In this document: positions 52,724-62,065 of the stretch, one piece after another | Layout of the letters: every line of letters begins with the position of its first letter | How positions within the stretch are numbered: the first letter of the stretch is position 1 | NCBI GenBank assembly: GCA_019414025.1 | Contig: DXMU01000020.1 | Coordinates: forward strand, 90,098 to 154,097 | Direction of reading: 5' to 3' | Source: Collinsella sp. | GTDB taxonomy: Bacteria > Actinomycetota > Coriobacteriia > Coriobacteriales > Coriobacteriaceae | Length of the DNA stretch: 64,000 nucleotides | Notes under the pieces: generated by a model | Database searches by the model: none | Seen by the model: the letters and a program-made list of their open reading frames with translations, nothing else | What the model was told of the DNA's origin: nothing | Translations under genes and position numbers: made by a program

Positions 52724-53662
52724 ATGACTACCGATCAGACAATCGATGTTGCGATTATCGGTGGCGGCCCTGCGGGCTATGCTGCCGCAATTTATGCGGC
52801 GCGCGCCAACCTGTCGACGACTGTCCTTGAGCAGGGCATGTCGGGCGGACAGATTGCCACGAGCAACGAGATTGAGAATTATCCTGGCATTCCGCTGCTG
52901 AGCGGTGCCGAACTTGGTGAGCGGTTTCAACAGCATGCTGAAGGCCTGGGGGCTCAGATTGAATGGAGTATGGTGACAGGCGTCGATTACGATGCCGATG
53001 CGGCTCACTTTACCATTCATCATGATATGGGCGACACAACGGCCAAGAGCGTCATTGCGTGCATGGGCGCCACGCCGCGTCCTGCGGGTTTTGTTGGCGA
53101 GGACACGTATCGCGGTCGTGGCGTTTCCTATTGCGCGACGTGTGACGGCATGTTCTTCCGCGGCAAGCAGGTCTTTGTTATCGGAGGCGGTAATTCGGCA
53201 TGTGAGGAGGCACTGTTCCTGTCCGACATTGCCAGCAGCGTGACCATCGTGCTGCGTCGCGATCAGTTCCGTGCACCCGAGGGCGTTGTGAATAAGGTAC
53301 TTGCTAAGGACAATATTTCAGTTAGGTACCAAACTAGTATTGTTGAGCTTTCTGGTGAAGCGATGCCCACGACAATTACGTTTAAGGATAATGCGAGCGG
53401 CAAGACGTATGCCGAGATCTTTGAACCTGGCTCATTTGGCATTTTTGTCTTTACGGGGACGCAGCCACATACCGAACTTGTTGAGCATCTCGTCGATCTG
53501 GCTCCCGACGGCGGCATTGTCACCGACGATTCGATGGCTACCCGTACGCCTGGCTTATTCGCAGCCGGCGATATCCGTTCCAAGCGTTTACGCCAGGTTG
53601 TGACCGCCGTTTCGGACGGAGCCATAGCGGCAACCAGTGCATACGCTTTCCTACGCAGATAA
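52724..53662 (+). CDS. trxB: Thioredoxin reductase
   Basis: 312 residues, low-molecular-weight type. FAD motif IIGGGPAGYAAAIYAARA, redox pair CATC at 137-140, NADPH motif VIGGGNSACEEA and the C-terminal FAD site TPGLFAAGDIRSKRLRQVVT. Reduces thioredoxin with NADPH. Start ATG 52724 has GAGAGGA upstream; upstream in-frame codons lie in the divergent promoter region with the glycosyltransferase gene. A strong terminator follows. Confidence 0.93.
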   Translation: MTTDQTIDVAIIGGGPAGYAAAIYAARANLSTTVLEQGMSGGQIATSNEIENYPGIPLLSGAELGERFQQHAEGLGAQIEWSMVTGVDYDADAAHFTIHHDMGDTTAKSVIACMGATPRPAGFVGEDTYRGRGVSYCATCDGMFFRGKQVFVIGGGNSACEEALFLSDIASSVTIVLRRDQFRAPEGVVNKVLAKDNISVRYQTSIVELSGEAMPTTITFKDNASGKTYAEIFEPGSFGIFVFTGTQPHTELVEHLVDLAPDGGIVTDDSMATRTPGLFAAGDIRSKRLRQVVTAVSDGAIAATSAYAFLRR

Positions 53663-53702
53663 GTACGATAATATATCTTATGTAAGGTTGCTATCTTTTA
53701 AC

Positions 53703-53748
53703 AAAGTGGTTGGGCGGTGCATCAATGTGCAGTCCAACCACTTTTACT
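53703..53748 (+). terminator. Intrinsic terminator after trxB
   Basis: 11-bp perfect stem 53703-53713 with 53734-53744, loop of 20 bases, followed by TTACTT. Confidence 0.8.
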
Positions 53749-53760
53749 TGGCGGCTATGT

Positions 53761-53781
53761 GGTATCCAAAACTAGATAACC
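53761..53781 (+). promoter_or_regulatory. Operator-like site in front of the DUF1836 gene
   Basis: GGTATC-N8-GATAACC, containing CAAAACTAGATA. A -10 TACAAT (53787-53792) follows, so the site overlaps the -35/spacer. The same 12-mer and half-sites occur upstream of degV at 55425-55455, suggesting one common regulator. Confidence 0.55.
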
Positions 53782-53816
53782 TAGAATACAATATAGAAAA
53801 CGAACGGAGGCCTCTT

Positions 53817-54428
53817 ATGAACCACGTTAAACATGTTATCCCGATGTCCGATACATCGGTCAGCATTAAACCGGAGGATATTCAGCCGACGGTGCTGCCG
53901 GATGCATTTATTCAATCCGATATGGTGCGTAACCTCAACGCGTTGAGCCTGTCGCGTTATGACCAGCTGCCCAACGTAACGCTCTACCGTGACCAGGTCA
54001 TTGAGTACATCGAACTGTGGATGGAGCCGCTTTCGATTTGCGTAGAGCAGCCCGTTATCACGCCATCGATGATCAATAACTACGTGAAGGTTGGCCTCGT
54101 TCCCGCGCCGGTTAAAAAGCAGTATGGCCGTGAGCAGATTGCGCGTCTCATCGCCATTTGTATTTTTAAGCAGGTGCTGCCCATCGCTGCGGTTCAGGCG
54201 CTCTTTAATATTCAGCGCTTAAGCTACGACGCTCCGACTGCTTTCGATTATGTAGTCGATCAGCTTGAGGCATCGATTCGAGCGGCTTTTTCCGTTGAGC
54301 AGACTCCCGTGCCCGATACCGCGCATCAGGTTACGCGCGAGTCGTTGCTCGTACGCAGTGCGGTATCGTCCTTCGTTTCGAAGGCGTACCTGATGAGCTA
54401 TCTCAAGTTTAATGGGTTTAATAGCTAA
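53817..54428 (+). CDS. DUF1836 (YkrK-like) regulatory protein
   Basis: 203 residues. Family features are YIELWMEPLSI and ITPSMINNYVKVGLVPAPVKKQYGREQIARL, a MerR-like winged helix that would recognise DNA, followed by helices (AICIFKQVLPIAAVQALF). The Bacillus member YkrK is reported as a repressor of htpX. An operator-like site lies in its own promoter and in that of degV, so autoregulation and control of degV are inferred. ATG 53817 has CGGAGG upstream; the earlier frame runs through the trxB terminator and is rejected. Confidence 0.78.
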   Translation: MNHVKHVIPMSDTSVSIKPEDIQPTVLPDAFIQSDMVRNLNALSLSRYDQLPNVTLYRDQVIEYIELWMEPLSICVEQPVITPSMINNYVKVGLVPAPVKKQYGREQIARLIAICIFKQVLPIAAVQALFNIQRLSYDAPTAFDYVVDQLEASIRAAFSVEQTPVPDTAHQVTRESLLVRSAVSSFVSKAYLMSYLKFNGFNS

Positions 54429-54442
54429 CTGAGGTATAAGAC

Positions 54443-54479
54443 GGGCGGGATAAAGAGCCACTGGCCCCTTATCCCGCCC
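54443..54479. terminator. Bidirectional terminator between the DUF1836 gene and degV
   Basis: 11-bp stem GGGCGGGATAA/TTATCCCGCCC with a 15-base loop between convergent genes. T-runs are short on both sides. Confidence 0.7.
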
Positions 54480-54500
54480 ATGCGTTTGACTAGTTGGACA

Positions 54501-55367
54501 TTATCGGCCCGAAGCTACGCCCATGCCGTAACCGATGATGAGACCGTGCATCTCGGCGTAATAGGAATCTAGCCCGTTACAGGGCATGATGATGGTCTTG
54601 GAGCCGGGCCAATGCTCCACAATGCGGCTGGCAAGTGCCTGGGCGCCCGTCTCATTCTCGACATGGTCGATAATGACCTCGCCGCCAGTAAAGCCTTCGG
54701 CCTCCATGGTATCGACAATCTTGCCAAGCATCTTCTTTTCGCCACGGGTGTGCCCAACGAGTTCAATTTTGCCCGCTTCGCTCGCCGTGCCCAAAATGCG
54801 GATATTGAGCTTGTTGGCAATAACTCCGGCCGCCTTGGGGATACGTCCGGCCTTCGCAAGGTTTTCGTAATTGCATAAACTAAAGAGGATCTTGCTGTTC
54901 TGCTCCAAGCTATCGAAGTAAGCGCAGGCGTCTTCAAAGGAAACGTCCGGGTTGCTCGCAAGATAGTGGTCGAACAGCAAGAAGATCAGATCCATTTTGC
55001 CACCCGCGGCTCGTGAGTTGACCAAATGAATCTGGCGGTTGGGCTCCTCGGCAAGTACCATATCGCGTGCCGTAGCAGCAGCATTGTAGCTTCCCGATAC
55101 GCCCTCGGAGATGGGCATGCAGATCGTTTTGTCGGCAAGCTTAAAAAGCTCAGCCCACTCGCCCACACTCGGACAGGCGCTCGAAGAAGCGCTCGACTCC
55201 GCCTGCACGGCGCAATTGAGCTCGTGAACATCGAGCGAGAGGTCGTCGACAAATTCACGCTCCCCCACTCGGATCTTAAGGGGTGCAAATGCAAAGGTGG
55301 TATGAGGTGCGGTTGGCTGCCAATCGCGAAGATTGCAGCTCGAATCGGAGATAAGTGCCCAGCTCAT
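54501..55367 (-). CDS. DegV family fatty-acid-binding protein
   Basis: 288 residues. ISDSSCNL at the N-terminus and ISEGVSGSYNAAATAR are DegV signatures; the family binds one fatty acid and, as FakB, feeds fatty acids to the kinase FakA for phospholipid synthesis or virulence regulation. FakA is not in the window. The minus-strand promoter has TATAAT (55397-55402) and a 31-bp palindromic operator upstream. The gene stands alone, convergent with DUF1836. Confidence 0.88.
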   Translation of the reverse strand: MSWALISDSSCNLRDWQPTAPHTTFAFAPLKIRVGEREFVDDLSLDVHELNCAVQAESSASSSACPSVGEWAELFKLADKTICMPISEGVSGSYNAAATARDMVLAEEPNRQIHLVNSRAAGGKMDLIFLLFDHYLASNPDVSFEDACAYFDSLEQNSKILFSLCNYENLAKAGRIPKAAGVIANKLNIRILGTASEAGKIELVGHTRGEKKMLGKIVDTMEAEGFTGGEVIIDHVENETGAQALASRIVEHWPGSKTIIMPCNGLDSYYAEMHGLIIGYGMGVASGR

Positions 55368-55396
55368 TGAGGGTCCTTTCTAATTGTTCCCCAACA

Positions 55397-55455
55397 ATTA
55401 TAGCCATCTTTTTGATTGATTGGACGGCTATCTAGTTTTGAATACTAGATAGCCG
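55397..55455 (-). promoter_or_regulatory. degV promoter with palindromic operator
   Basis: TATAAT on the minus strand at 55397-55402 and a -35-like GTCCAA at 55420-55425. The perfect inverted repeat CGGCTATCTAGT-N7-ACTAGATAGCCG spans 55425-55455, next to the -35. Shared core CAAAACTAGATA with the site at 53761-53781. Confidence 0.65.
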
Positions 55456-55482
55456 TACTGATCACATGGCAAACGGTAGGGG

Positions 55483-55522
55483 CAAAAAGAATGGGCCTCG
55501 TGATTCAAGATCGCGAGGCCCA
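55483..55522 (-). terminator. Intrinsic terminator after the NlpC/P60 gene
   Basis: 9-bp stem TGGGCCTCG/CGAGGCCCA (55492-55500, 55514-55522), followed on the minus strand by TTCTTTTTGCC. Confidence 0.85.
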
Positions 55523-55545
55523 CGTTCGTTCGCTGTAGTAATAAA

Positions 55546-56667
55546 TTAGTAGCGTACGAAGATGTAGTTGTTGTTCATACCGGCTGCGACGGAGCTGATG
55601 ATAACGCCCGTGCTGTAGTCGGAAGCATGGATCATCTGGCCGTTACCAATGTAGATGCCGGTGTGGTAAGAGTTAACAACGACGTCGCCAGGCTGGGGAT
55701 CGGACACACGGGTCCAACCCATGAAGGTGCCGGTGGTGCCCAGGCGGCAGTAGCGGCCCGTGAGGCAATAGCTTACAAAACCGGAGCAGTCAAAGCTGTT
55801 CGGTCCAATGCCGCCCCAGGAATAAGCGTATCCGAGCTTGCTGTAGGCGCGCGAAACAACGGTACCGCCGTCAACGGACTGGCTCGGTGCGGAAGGCGTC
55901 GGAGTCGGAGCGGGCGTCACGGGCTGCGGCGTGGGGGCAGGAGCGGGCGCGGGCGCAGGCGTGTTGCCGCCGCCGTTGTTGGTCGTACCGCCACCATTGT
56001 TTGTGTTCTCGGTCGTACCGGCGGTGTCGTTGCTCACCGTGGCCTTTTCGGCAGTGCTGGCGTTGATACCGGCCTGCAGCGCGGCGTTGGCCTCGGCCTC
56101 GGCAGCAAGCTCGGCCTGCAGCTGTGAATCCAGGGAGTTCACGACACTCTGGGCCTCAGCCTGCTGGGCATTGAGCTCGTCGACCTTCTTCTGTGTCGCG
56201 GCAACGTTCTTCTCCTGCTCGGTCTGCTTATCGGTGAGCTGCTGCTTAAGGTCCTTGACCTCCTGAATGGTCTGGGCCTGCTTGTCGGACACCTTACCGT
56301 AGTAGAAGAGACGGTTGAGCATGTCGCCCAGATCGTCGACGCCCGTCAGAACCTGAAGGAGACTCAGACCGCCGGTCTTGTACTCACCGGCAACGTAGTT
56401 CGAAAGCTTTGCCTGACCTTCGGCAATCTCTTGCTGCTTTTGCGTGATCTCGCCTGCAGTCTGATCAAGCTCCTGCGTCTGTGCGGAGAGTTCTTCATGA
56501 ATTTGCTGGGTTTGGGTGCCAATCTGCTCGAGCTTGGTACGGGCAGCGGCAAGGTCGGATGCGGTATCGGCGTAGGCCGGAGCCACGAGGCCCAGGCCCA
56601 AAACACAAGCGAGGGTTGCCGTAGCAGCGCAGCATGCCATGTTTCTGTGCGTGTTTGCTGTGCGCAT
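55546..56667 (-). CDS. Secreted NlpC/P60 peptidoglycan hydrolase with coiled-coil domain
   Basis: 373 residues. A signal peptide of about 33 residues ends AYA-DT. A coiled-coil region (about 35-200, rich in Gln, Glu and Ala) is followed by an Asn/Gly and Pro/Ala linker, and the C-terminal NlpC/P60 domain has catalytic Cys294 in FDCSGFVSY and His in YHTGIYIG. The architecture is that of RipA/CwlO-type endopeptidases cutting D-Glu-diamino acid bonds, usually needed for daughter-cell separation and regulated through the coiled coil (FtsEX). It ends the minus-strand pgsA2-garA-ftsR-apt run, 32 bases after apt. Confidence 0.9.
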   Translation of the reverse strand: MRTANTHRNMACCAATATLACVLGLGLVAPAYADTASDLAAARTKLEQIGTQTQQIHEELSAQTQELDQTAGEITQKQQEIAEGQAKLSNYVAGEYKTGGLSLLQVLTGVDDLGDMLNRLFYYGKVSDKQAQTIQEVKDLKQQLTDKQTEQEKNVAATQKKVDELNAQQAEAQSVVNSLDSQLQAELAAEAEANAALQAGINASTAEKATVSNDTAGTTENTNNGGGTTNNGGGNTPAPAPAPAPTPQPVTPAPTPTPSAPSQSVDGGTVVSRAYSKLGYAYSWGGIGPNSFDCSGFVSYCLTGRYCRLGTTGTFMGWTRVSDPQPGDVVVNSYHTGIYIGNGQMIHASDYSTGVIISSVAAGMNNNYIFVRY

Positions 56668-56699
56668 GTAGCTTCCTTTCCGGTATCTAAGGGTAGCGG

Positions 56700-57230
56700 C
56701 TAGTCCACCGTTACCAGGCTAAAGAGTTCAACGTCCTCGTTAGAAGGCGTGAGCTTCTTGCGCGGGTTGAGAAACGCAAGCTCAAGGATACAACCGTAAC
56801 CTACAAGCTTTGCGCCCATATCTCGCACCAGTTTACCTGTTGCCTCGACGGTTCCGCCCGTCGCGACCAAGTCGTCCAGAATCAACACGGTATCTTTAGA
56901 GCTGATAGCATCGGCATGGATCTCGATAGAGTCGGTGCCATATTCGAGTTCGTAGCTCTCGCTCACCGTCTTGCGCGGTAGTTTGCCCGGTTTACGTGCG
57001 GGAACAAAGCCGGCGCCTAGGGCGACGGCCACGGGCACACCGACCATAAAGCCGCGGGCCTCGGGTCCTACGACCTTGGTAATGCCCATGTCAGCAAAAT
57101 GCTCGGCCAAGGCATCCACCATAGCCTTCAGGGCCTCGGGATTGCCAAAGAGCGGCGTGATGTCCTTAAAGACGACTCCGGGCTCGGGATAGTCGGGGAT
57201 ATCGACGATATGAGATTCGAAGTCGTACAT
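56700..57230 (-). CDS. apt: Adenine phosphoribosyltransferase
   Basis: 176 residues. Converts adenine and PRPP to AMP. The N-terminal DIPDYPEPGVVFKDITPLFG, GPEARGF(M) and the PRPP loop VLILDDLVATGGTVEAT identify Apt. Lies 35 bases downstream of the FtsR-like gene and 32 bases before the NlpC/P60 gene on the minus strand. The stringent-response gene rel, often next to apt, is absent here. Confidence 0.94.
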   Translation of the reverse strand: MYDFESHIVDIPDYPEPGVVFKDITPLFGNPEALKAMVDALAEHFADMGITKVVGPEARGFMVGVPVAVALGAGFVPARKPGKLPRKTVSESYELEYGTDSIEIHADAISSKDTVLILDDLVATGGTVEATGKLVRDMGAKLVGYGCILELAFLNPRKKLTPSNEDVELFSLVTVD

Positions 57231-57265
57231 GGGTGACCTTTCATGGATTGCCGGGTTAACGGCGG

Positions 57266-58150
57266 TTATTTACCCGTGTTGGCAGACGGGTTATGCGAGG
57301 GGACGACGACCTTGGACGGCTGCACGAGCGACTCGTCGTGCGCGGCAACCGCGGGGACGCTTGCCCCATCGCTTTTAGCCTTGGTGGATTCAGAACGCGC
57401 GATCTCCTCATCGAGGGCATCGATGTCAGCGTCCTCGACCACGGCGTTGAGCGACTCAAAGACACGGTTCTTAAGGAGCGCGGTGTGCACACCCTCGGTG
57501 AGGTCGTGCAGCTTCTTAAAAGCACGCTCGAGCTTGGCGTCGCGCTCGTCATCGGAGGTATCCATGCCGAGCATGCTTACGAGAACCTGCTCAAACATCG
57601 AAGACTCACGGTTTGCCGACGATACGTACTGACGCAGGTTGCGCGGCTCAATGTGGAAGCGCGAAAGCTCCGAGCAGTAACGGATAATCGGGAAATCTCG
57701 GCCATCCACGAGCTCTCGGTTCTGCGGACTCTTGATGATGCGGATAAGATCGTTCTCGGCAAGGGAGCGGATAAACGAGATCTCGACGCCGAGCATATCG
57801 GGAATGGTTTCGATGGGATGCAGCTTTTGCTTGGTCTCCTTGGGCTCCGTCTTAAGTGGAACATCAGACAGAAGACCCACCTCGTAAGCCAACGTGGACA
57901 GGTCCGTTGCGTTTTCCAGTCGCTGCTTAATGACGTTGAGCGGCATGTAGCGGGTCTTCTGCAGGTGCAGGATGACCTCGAGACGGTCAACGTCTTCCTT
58001 GGAGTACTGGCGATACCCCTTAGGCGTACGATGAGGGGTGATGAGCCCCTCATCTTCTAGAAATCTAATTTTTGAGTTCGATAGATCGGGGTATGCGCCT
58101 CGAAGTAGATTGACGACCTGGCCGATACTCAGATAATTGCGTTCGGCCAT
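57266..58150 (-). CDS. FtsR-like MerR-family transcriptional regulator
   Basis: 294 residues. An N-terminal MerR winged helix (YLSIGQVVNLLRGAYPDLSN, IRFLEDEGLITPHRTPKGYR, YSKEDVDRLEVIL) is followed by a second HTH-like region and a long helical C-terminus. It matches Rv1828/FtsR, a regulator of ftsZ in Corynebacterium. It starts three bases after the FHA gene, as ftsR follows odhI/garA in actinobacteria. The C-terminal tail is Ala/Ser/Val-rich. Targets here are inferred only. Confidence 0.8.
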   Translation of the reverse strand: MAERNYLSIGQVVNLLRGAYPDLSNSKIRFLEDEGLITPHRTPKGYRQYSKEDVDRLEVILHLQKTRYMPLNVIKQRLENATDLSTLAYEVGLLSDVPLKTEPKETKQKLHPIETIPDMLGVEISFIRSLAENDLIRIIKSPQNRELVDGRDFPIIRYCSELSRFHIEPRNLRQYVSSANRESSMFEQVLVSMLGMDTSDDERDAKLERAFKKLHDLTEGVHTALLKNRVFESLNAVVEDADIDALDEEIARSESTKAKSDGASVPAVAAHDESLVQPSKVVVPSHNPSANTGK

Positions 58151-58153
58151 TAC

Positions 58154-58588
58154 CTACTCACCGGTTTCGATGCGCTCCGGCGTGCTCTCGTGATAGATGA
58201 GCGTAAACGTACCGATCTGAACGGAAGAGCCGTCGTGCAGCGGAGCACCGTTGACGATAGCGCCGTCGACCCAGGTGCCGTTGAGCGAGCCCAGATCCTC
58301 AATACGGGCGCCCAGGCCCTCACGAATAATGCGTGCGTGGCTGCGCGAGACAGTCATGTCGTTGAGGAAGATGCCGTTCGCGGGATCGCGGCCGATGGTG
58401 GTCACGTCGTCCTCGAGCTCAAAGGCAGCTCCGGTCTGCGGGCCCTTGACGATGGACAGAACCGGAGCGGTGATGCGCACGTTGGCCATAAGGTCGGGAA
58501 CGGTGACATCGCTCGAAGGAACACGGAAAACGCAGGTAGCGTCCGCAGTCTTATCGTTCTGAGGCATATTGTTAACCTTGTTGTCCAT
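58154..58588 (-). CDS. FHA-domain protein of the GarA/OdhI type
   Basis: 144 residues. A short N-terminal tail carries ATCVFR with Thr18; in GarA/OdhI the corresponding ETTSVFR holds two Thr phosphorylation sites, of which only the second is kept here. The FHA domain (about 45-135) has the phosphothreonine-binding GRDP, MTVSRSHARI and LGSLNGTWV motifs. In relatives the unphosphorylated form inhibits 2-oxoglutarate dehydrogenase and is switched by Ser/Thr kinases. Between pgsA2 and the FtsR-like gene. The start ATG 58588 has AGGGG upstream. Confidence 0.83.
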   Translation of the reverse strand: MDNKVNNMPQNDKTADATCVFRVPSSDVTVPDLMANVRITAPVLSIVKGPQTGAAFELEDDVTTIGRDPANGIFLNDMTVSRSHARIIREGLGARIEDLGSLNGTWVDGAIVNGAPLHDGSSVQIGTFTLIYHESTPERIETGE

Positions 58589-58653
58589 GACAACCCCTAT
58601 CTAACGCGGCTACGCCGCAAAGAATGAACCGTACGTAATCATACCCCAACGAC

Positions 58654-59358
58654 TTAGTCTTCGATTTCGGGGTTAAGAAAGTCGATGTCCTCGTCCTCGG
58701 GATGCGCGATGGCCTGTTTAATGGCCGCCCCTCCCTTAACGGAATAGATGACAGCGGTGAGCATGGAGAAGATGACGCCGCCGTATACAAAGAAGATGCC
58801 GAGGGGCACCGAGCTGCCGTTGAGGCCTGGGAATGCCGTGAACGTAGCGGGCAGCAGATGCCAGCCGTCGATGACGGGGAACCCAAGCAGCATAAGCGAG
58901 AAGCCGGTCATGAGCAGTGCCGTGGCAATCTTGCCGGGAAAGACGACGTCGATGGGGCGCCGGTGGTAGTGACGCACGATGAGCGTGCCGATGCCCAGGT
59001 AGATATCGCGACCGATGATGAGCACGCAGACCCAGATGGGAAGCTCGCCGCGGACCACCAGGCCCAGCACGCCGGTAAACAGCAACGCGCGGTCGCAGAT
59101 GGGATCCATAACCTTGCCGAGCCACGAGACCGTTTTGGTCATGCGGGCAATCTGGCCGTCCATCCAGTCGGTGGAAGCCGCGATGGCATAGATGACAATG
59201 GCGACGACACGGTTGTTGTCCGTCACGAACAGGTACAGGAAGACGAGCGTGAGGACCAGGCGCGTAAAGGTGATGAAATTGGAGATCGTAAAGATCTTAT
59301 TCGACGGGTAATCGGAAGTGCCGATAAGCTCCTTTTTGATCTTCTTCTTGATGCCCAC
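58654..59358 (-). CDS. CDP-alcohol phosphatidyltransferase family protein (PgsA2-like)
   Basis: 234 residues with several membrane helices. The complete family motif is present: DWMDGQIARMTKTVSWLGKV then MDPICD. Transfers a phosphatidyl group to an alcohol; the substrate (glycerol phosphate, inositol phosphate or another) is not deducible. The Mycobacterium gene pgsA2 stands near garA-Rv1828 in the same way. The GTG start at 59358 has GGGGGAG 6 bases upstream; an earlier in-frame ATG at 59484 has none and lies upstream of the promoter -10. Confidence 0.86.
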   Translation of the reverse strand: MGIKKKIKKELIGTSDYPSNKIFTISNFITFTRLVLTLVFLYLFVTDNNRVVAIVIYAIAASTDWMDGQIARMTKTVSWLGKVMDPICDRALLFTGVLGLVVRGELPIWVCVLIIGRDIYLGIGTLIVRHYHRRPIDVVFPGKIATALLMTGFSLMLLGFPVIDGWHLLPATFTAFPGLNGSSVPLGIFFVYGGVIFSMLTAVIYSVKGGAAIKQAIAHPEDEDIDFLNPEIED

Positions 59359-59394
59359 AGGACTCCCCCGCTGGTAAACGACAAAACTTTCGAT

Positions 59395-59423
59395 ACTATA
59401 CCCGTTCTGGCGATGTCTATCCA
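59395..59423 (-). promoter_or_regulatory. Promoter of the pgsA2-garA-ftsR-apt-NlpC run
   Basis: Minus strand: TGGATA (59418-59423), a 17-base spacer and TATAGT (59395-59400), then 36 bases to the GTG start. Confidence 0.6.
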
Positions 59424-59486
59424 GCGTAAGCATAGAGAGTCCAGACATATGGAGGGTGCTTCTGGGGTGCGCGGGATTCTTCATTT

Positions 59487-59543
59487 GTGTACATCAGCCA
59501 CCAAAAACGACATTTTTCGGCATCTTTGGTGGCTGATGTACAC
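59487..59543. repeat. Perfect 19-bp inverted repeat (element C)
   Basis: GTGTACATCAGCCACCAAA (59487-59505) and its exact reverse complement (59525-59543) flank a 19-base spacer. It lies between the divergent pgsA2 promoter and the GC-rich transporter region. Bases 59544-59754 hold no gene I can support; the base composition shifts to high GC near 59650. Confidence 0.9.
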
Positions 59544-59754
59544 GTTTTGATTCGGTGAATACAACGATCGGGAAAGTTGCTGCTTTAAGCAAATTAATCA
59601 TGATGTGCGGGTCGAGAAGGGCTGGCGCCAAAAGAGCCCAACGACCGTTACGGCTTCGTTAGAAACGCGCCCCACCATGGATGGTGAACCCGAAAGATAA
59701 GGCGAGCGGGCACGGTGGCTCGGCCCGCGCGCCCGGAAGAGAAAGGATAAACCC

Positions 59755-60479
<725 letters not shown>

Positions 60480-60483
<4 letters not shown>

Positions 60484-61250
60484 CGGGCGAGAAAGGCGGC
60501 CTGCTCGCGGGACTGCGCGCCGAGGCCCTGAAGTCGCGCCACGCGGCACCGGTTCGCCTGGCCGTGCTCATGGCGCTGCCGATGCCGCTGCTCGGCGCGA
60601 TGCCCTACCGGGGCGTGCAGATCTTCAGCGCGTGGAACTACTGGTACGCGCTCTTCCTGCCCGTGTCTCTCTCGCTCGTGGTGGCGTGCGTCGCGCGGGC
60701 GGACGCTCGCACGCGGATGCGGGGGCTTCTGGGCCTGGGCTTCCCGCTCGGGCGCGCCTGGTGGGCCAAGGCGCTCTGGTGCCTCGCGCTCTGCACGCTC
60801 TCGAATCTCGTGGTCTTCGGCATCTACCTCGCGGGATCGGCGTTCTCCTCGCAGGGCCTCACGGCCGCGGGCACGCTCACGATGCTCCTCTGCGCGCTCG
60901 TCAACACGGTGACCGCGGCGTGGATGATCCCCGCAGGGCTCTTTCTCACGGCGCGGCTCGGAATGCTCGCGGGCATCTTCTGCCCGCTCGCCGCGCAGCT
61001 CGTGGGTGGGTTCGCCTGGTCGTTGGTGCCGTTGCCGCAGCTCTTTCCGCCGTCGGCGAGCATGGTCATCCCCACGAGCTTCATCCCCGTGCTGCCGAGC
61101 GGCGAGCCACTCGCGGCGGACATGGCGCTCGGCGGGGCGCTCACGGCGGACGGCATGCTCACACTGGCGGGCCTTGCGGTCTGCGCGCTCGCGTTCGCCG
61201 CGCTCACGGCGGCGGGCGCGGCCTGGTTCGCGCGCTCCGAGGAGAGGTGA
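60480..61250 (+). CDS. Lantibiotic-protection-type ABC permease subunit 1 (LanE/G-like)
   Basis: 256 residues, six predicted membrane helices (for example LPVSLSLVVACVARADA, LVVFGIYLAGSAFSS, LTLAGLAVCALAFAALTAAG). Similar in size to LanE/EpiE-type permeases. Overlaps the ATPase gene (ATGA) and the second permease (TGATG). Very high GC, with almost only G or C in third positions. Specific substrate unknown. Confidence 0.8.
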
Positions 61251-62065
61251 TGGCCATGACACGACTCTCCGACCCGACGCCGCGCATGACTCTCCCGCGG
61301 GCCCTGCTCTCAGAGGCCCTGCGCCTGGCGCGCTCCCCGCTCACGGCGGTGCACCTCGTCTGCGGCCTGGCAGCCGGTCTTGCCTGCGGCGAGTACTTCT
61401 CTGTAACCCGATGGGACCCGGCGCTGGGCGCGGACGCCTACGTCCAGTTCCTCGGCGCCCTCATGCCGCTCATGTCCGCCATCGTCTGCGGGCTCGCCGT
61501 GGACGAGGAGCGCGCTGCCGGGCGCCTCGCCAACCTCACGGCGGTCCCCTCGCGCGGGCGCGCCGTCGCGGCGAAGCTGCTCGCCCTTGCGGCGCTCGGC
61601 GCGGGCGCGTTGGCCGTGGCGCTCGGCGTGTTCGGGGCCGTACTCGCCGTCGCCGGGCGCTTGCCGCTCGGGCCCGCTCCGCTTGCGGCCGCCTGGGCGG
61701 GCATCGTGCTGGGCAGCCTGCCCCTCTACGCGCTGGGGCTCGGCGTGGCCCTGCGCCTCGGCCGCAACGCCGCCATCGGCGCCGGCGCGCCGGGGATGCT
61801 CCTTGCGTTTTTCTCAGTGGGCGGACTTGCGCACGGCCTCATGACCGGCGAGCTCACCGGTGCCCTGACGACACCCCTGAGCTGGGTGCCGCTCGCCTGG
61901 CCCGCGCGCCTGGGGTCGCTCGGGGTGGAGGCCTTCATCGACGCCGCACGCGCGGCGGGCCCTCTCCTCACGACTGCGCTCGCTAGCCTCGTGCTCACCC
62001 TGGCAGCCGACGCCGTCCTTCTCGCCTGGTTCCGCCGCTTCGAGGACGGGAGGGCAGATGCGTAG
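61250..62065 (+). CDS. Lantibiotic-protection-type ABC permease subunit 2
   Basis: 271 residues, six predicted membrane helices (LLALAALGAGALAVALG, VFGAVLAVAGRL, TALASLVLTLAADAVLLAW). VDEERAAGRLANLTAVPSRG is characteristic of lantibiotic immunity permeases. Start ATG 61250 has GGAGAGG upstream and overlaps the first permease stop. Ends within the small following gene. Confidence 0.8.
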   Translation: MAMTRLSDPTPRMTLPRALLSEALRLARSPLTAVHLVCGLAAGLACGEYFSVTRWDPALGADAYVQFLGALMPLMSAIVCGLAVDEERAAGRLANLTAVPSRGRAVAAKLLALAALGAGALAVALGVFGAVLAVAGRLPLGPAPLAAAWAGIVLGSLPLYALGLGVALRLGRNAAIGAGAPGMLLAFFSVGGLAHGLMTGELTGALTTPLSWVPLAWPARLGSLGVEAFIDAARAAGPLLTTALASLVLTLAADAVLLAWFRRFEDGRADA

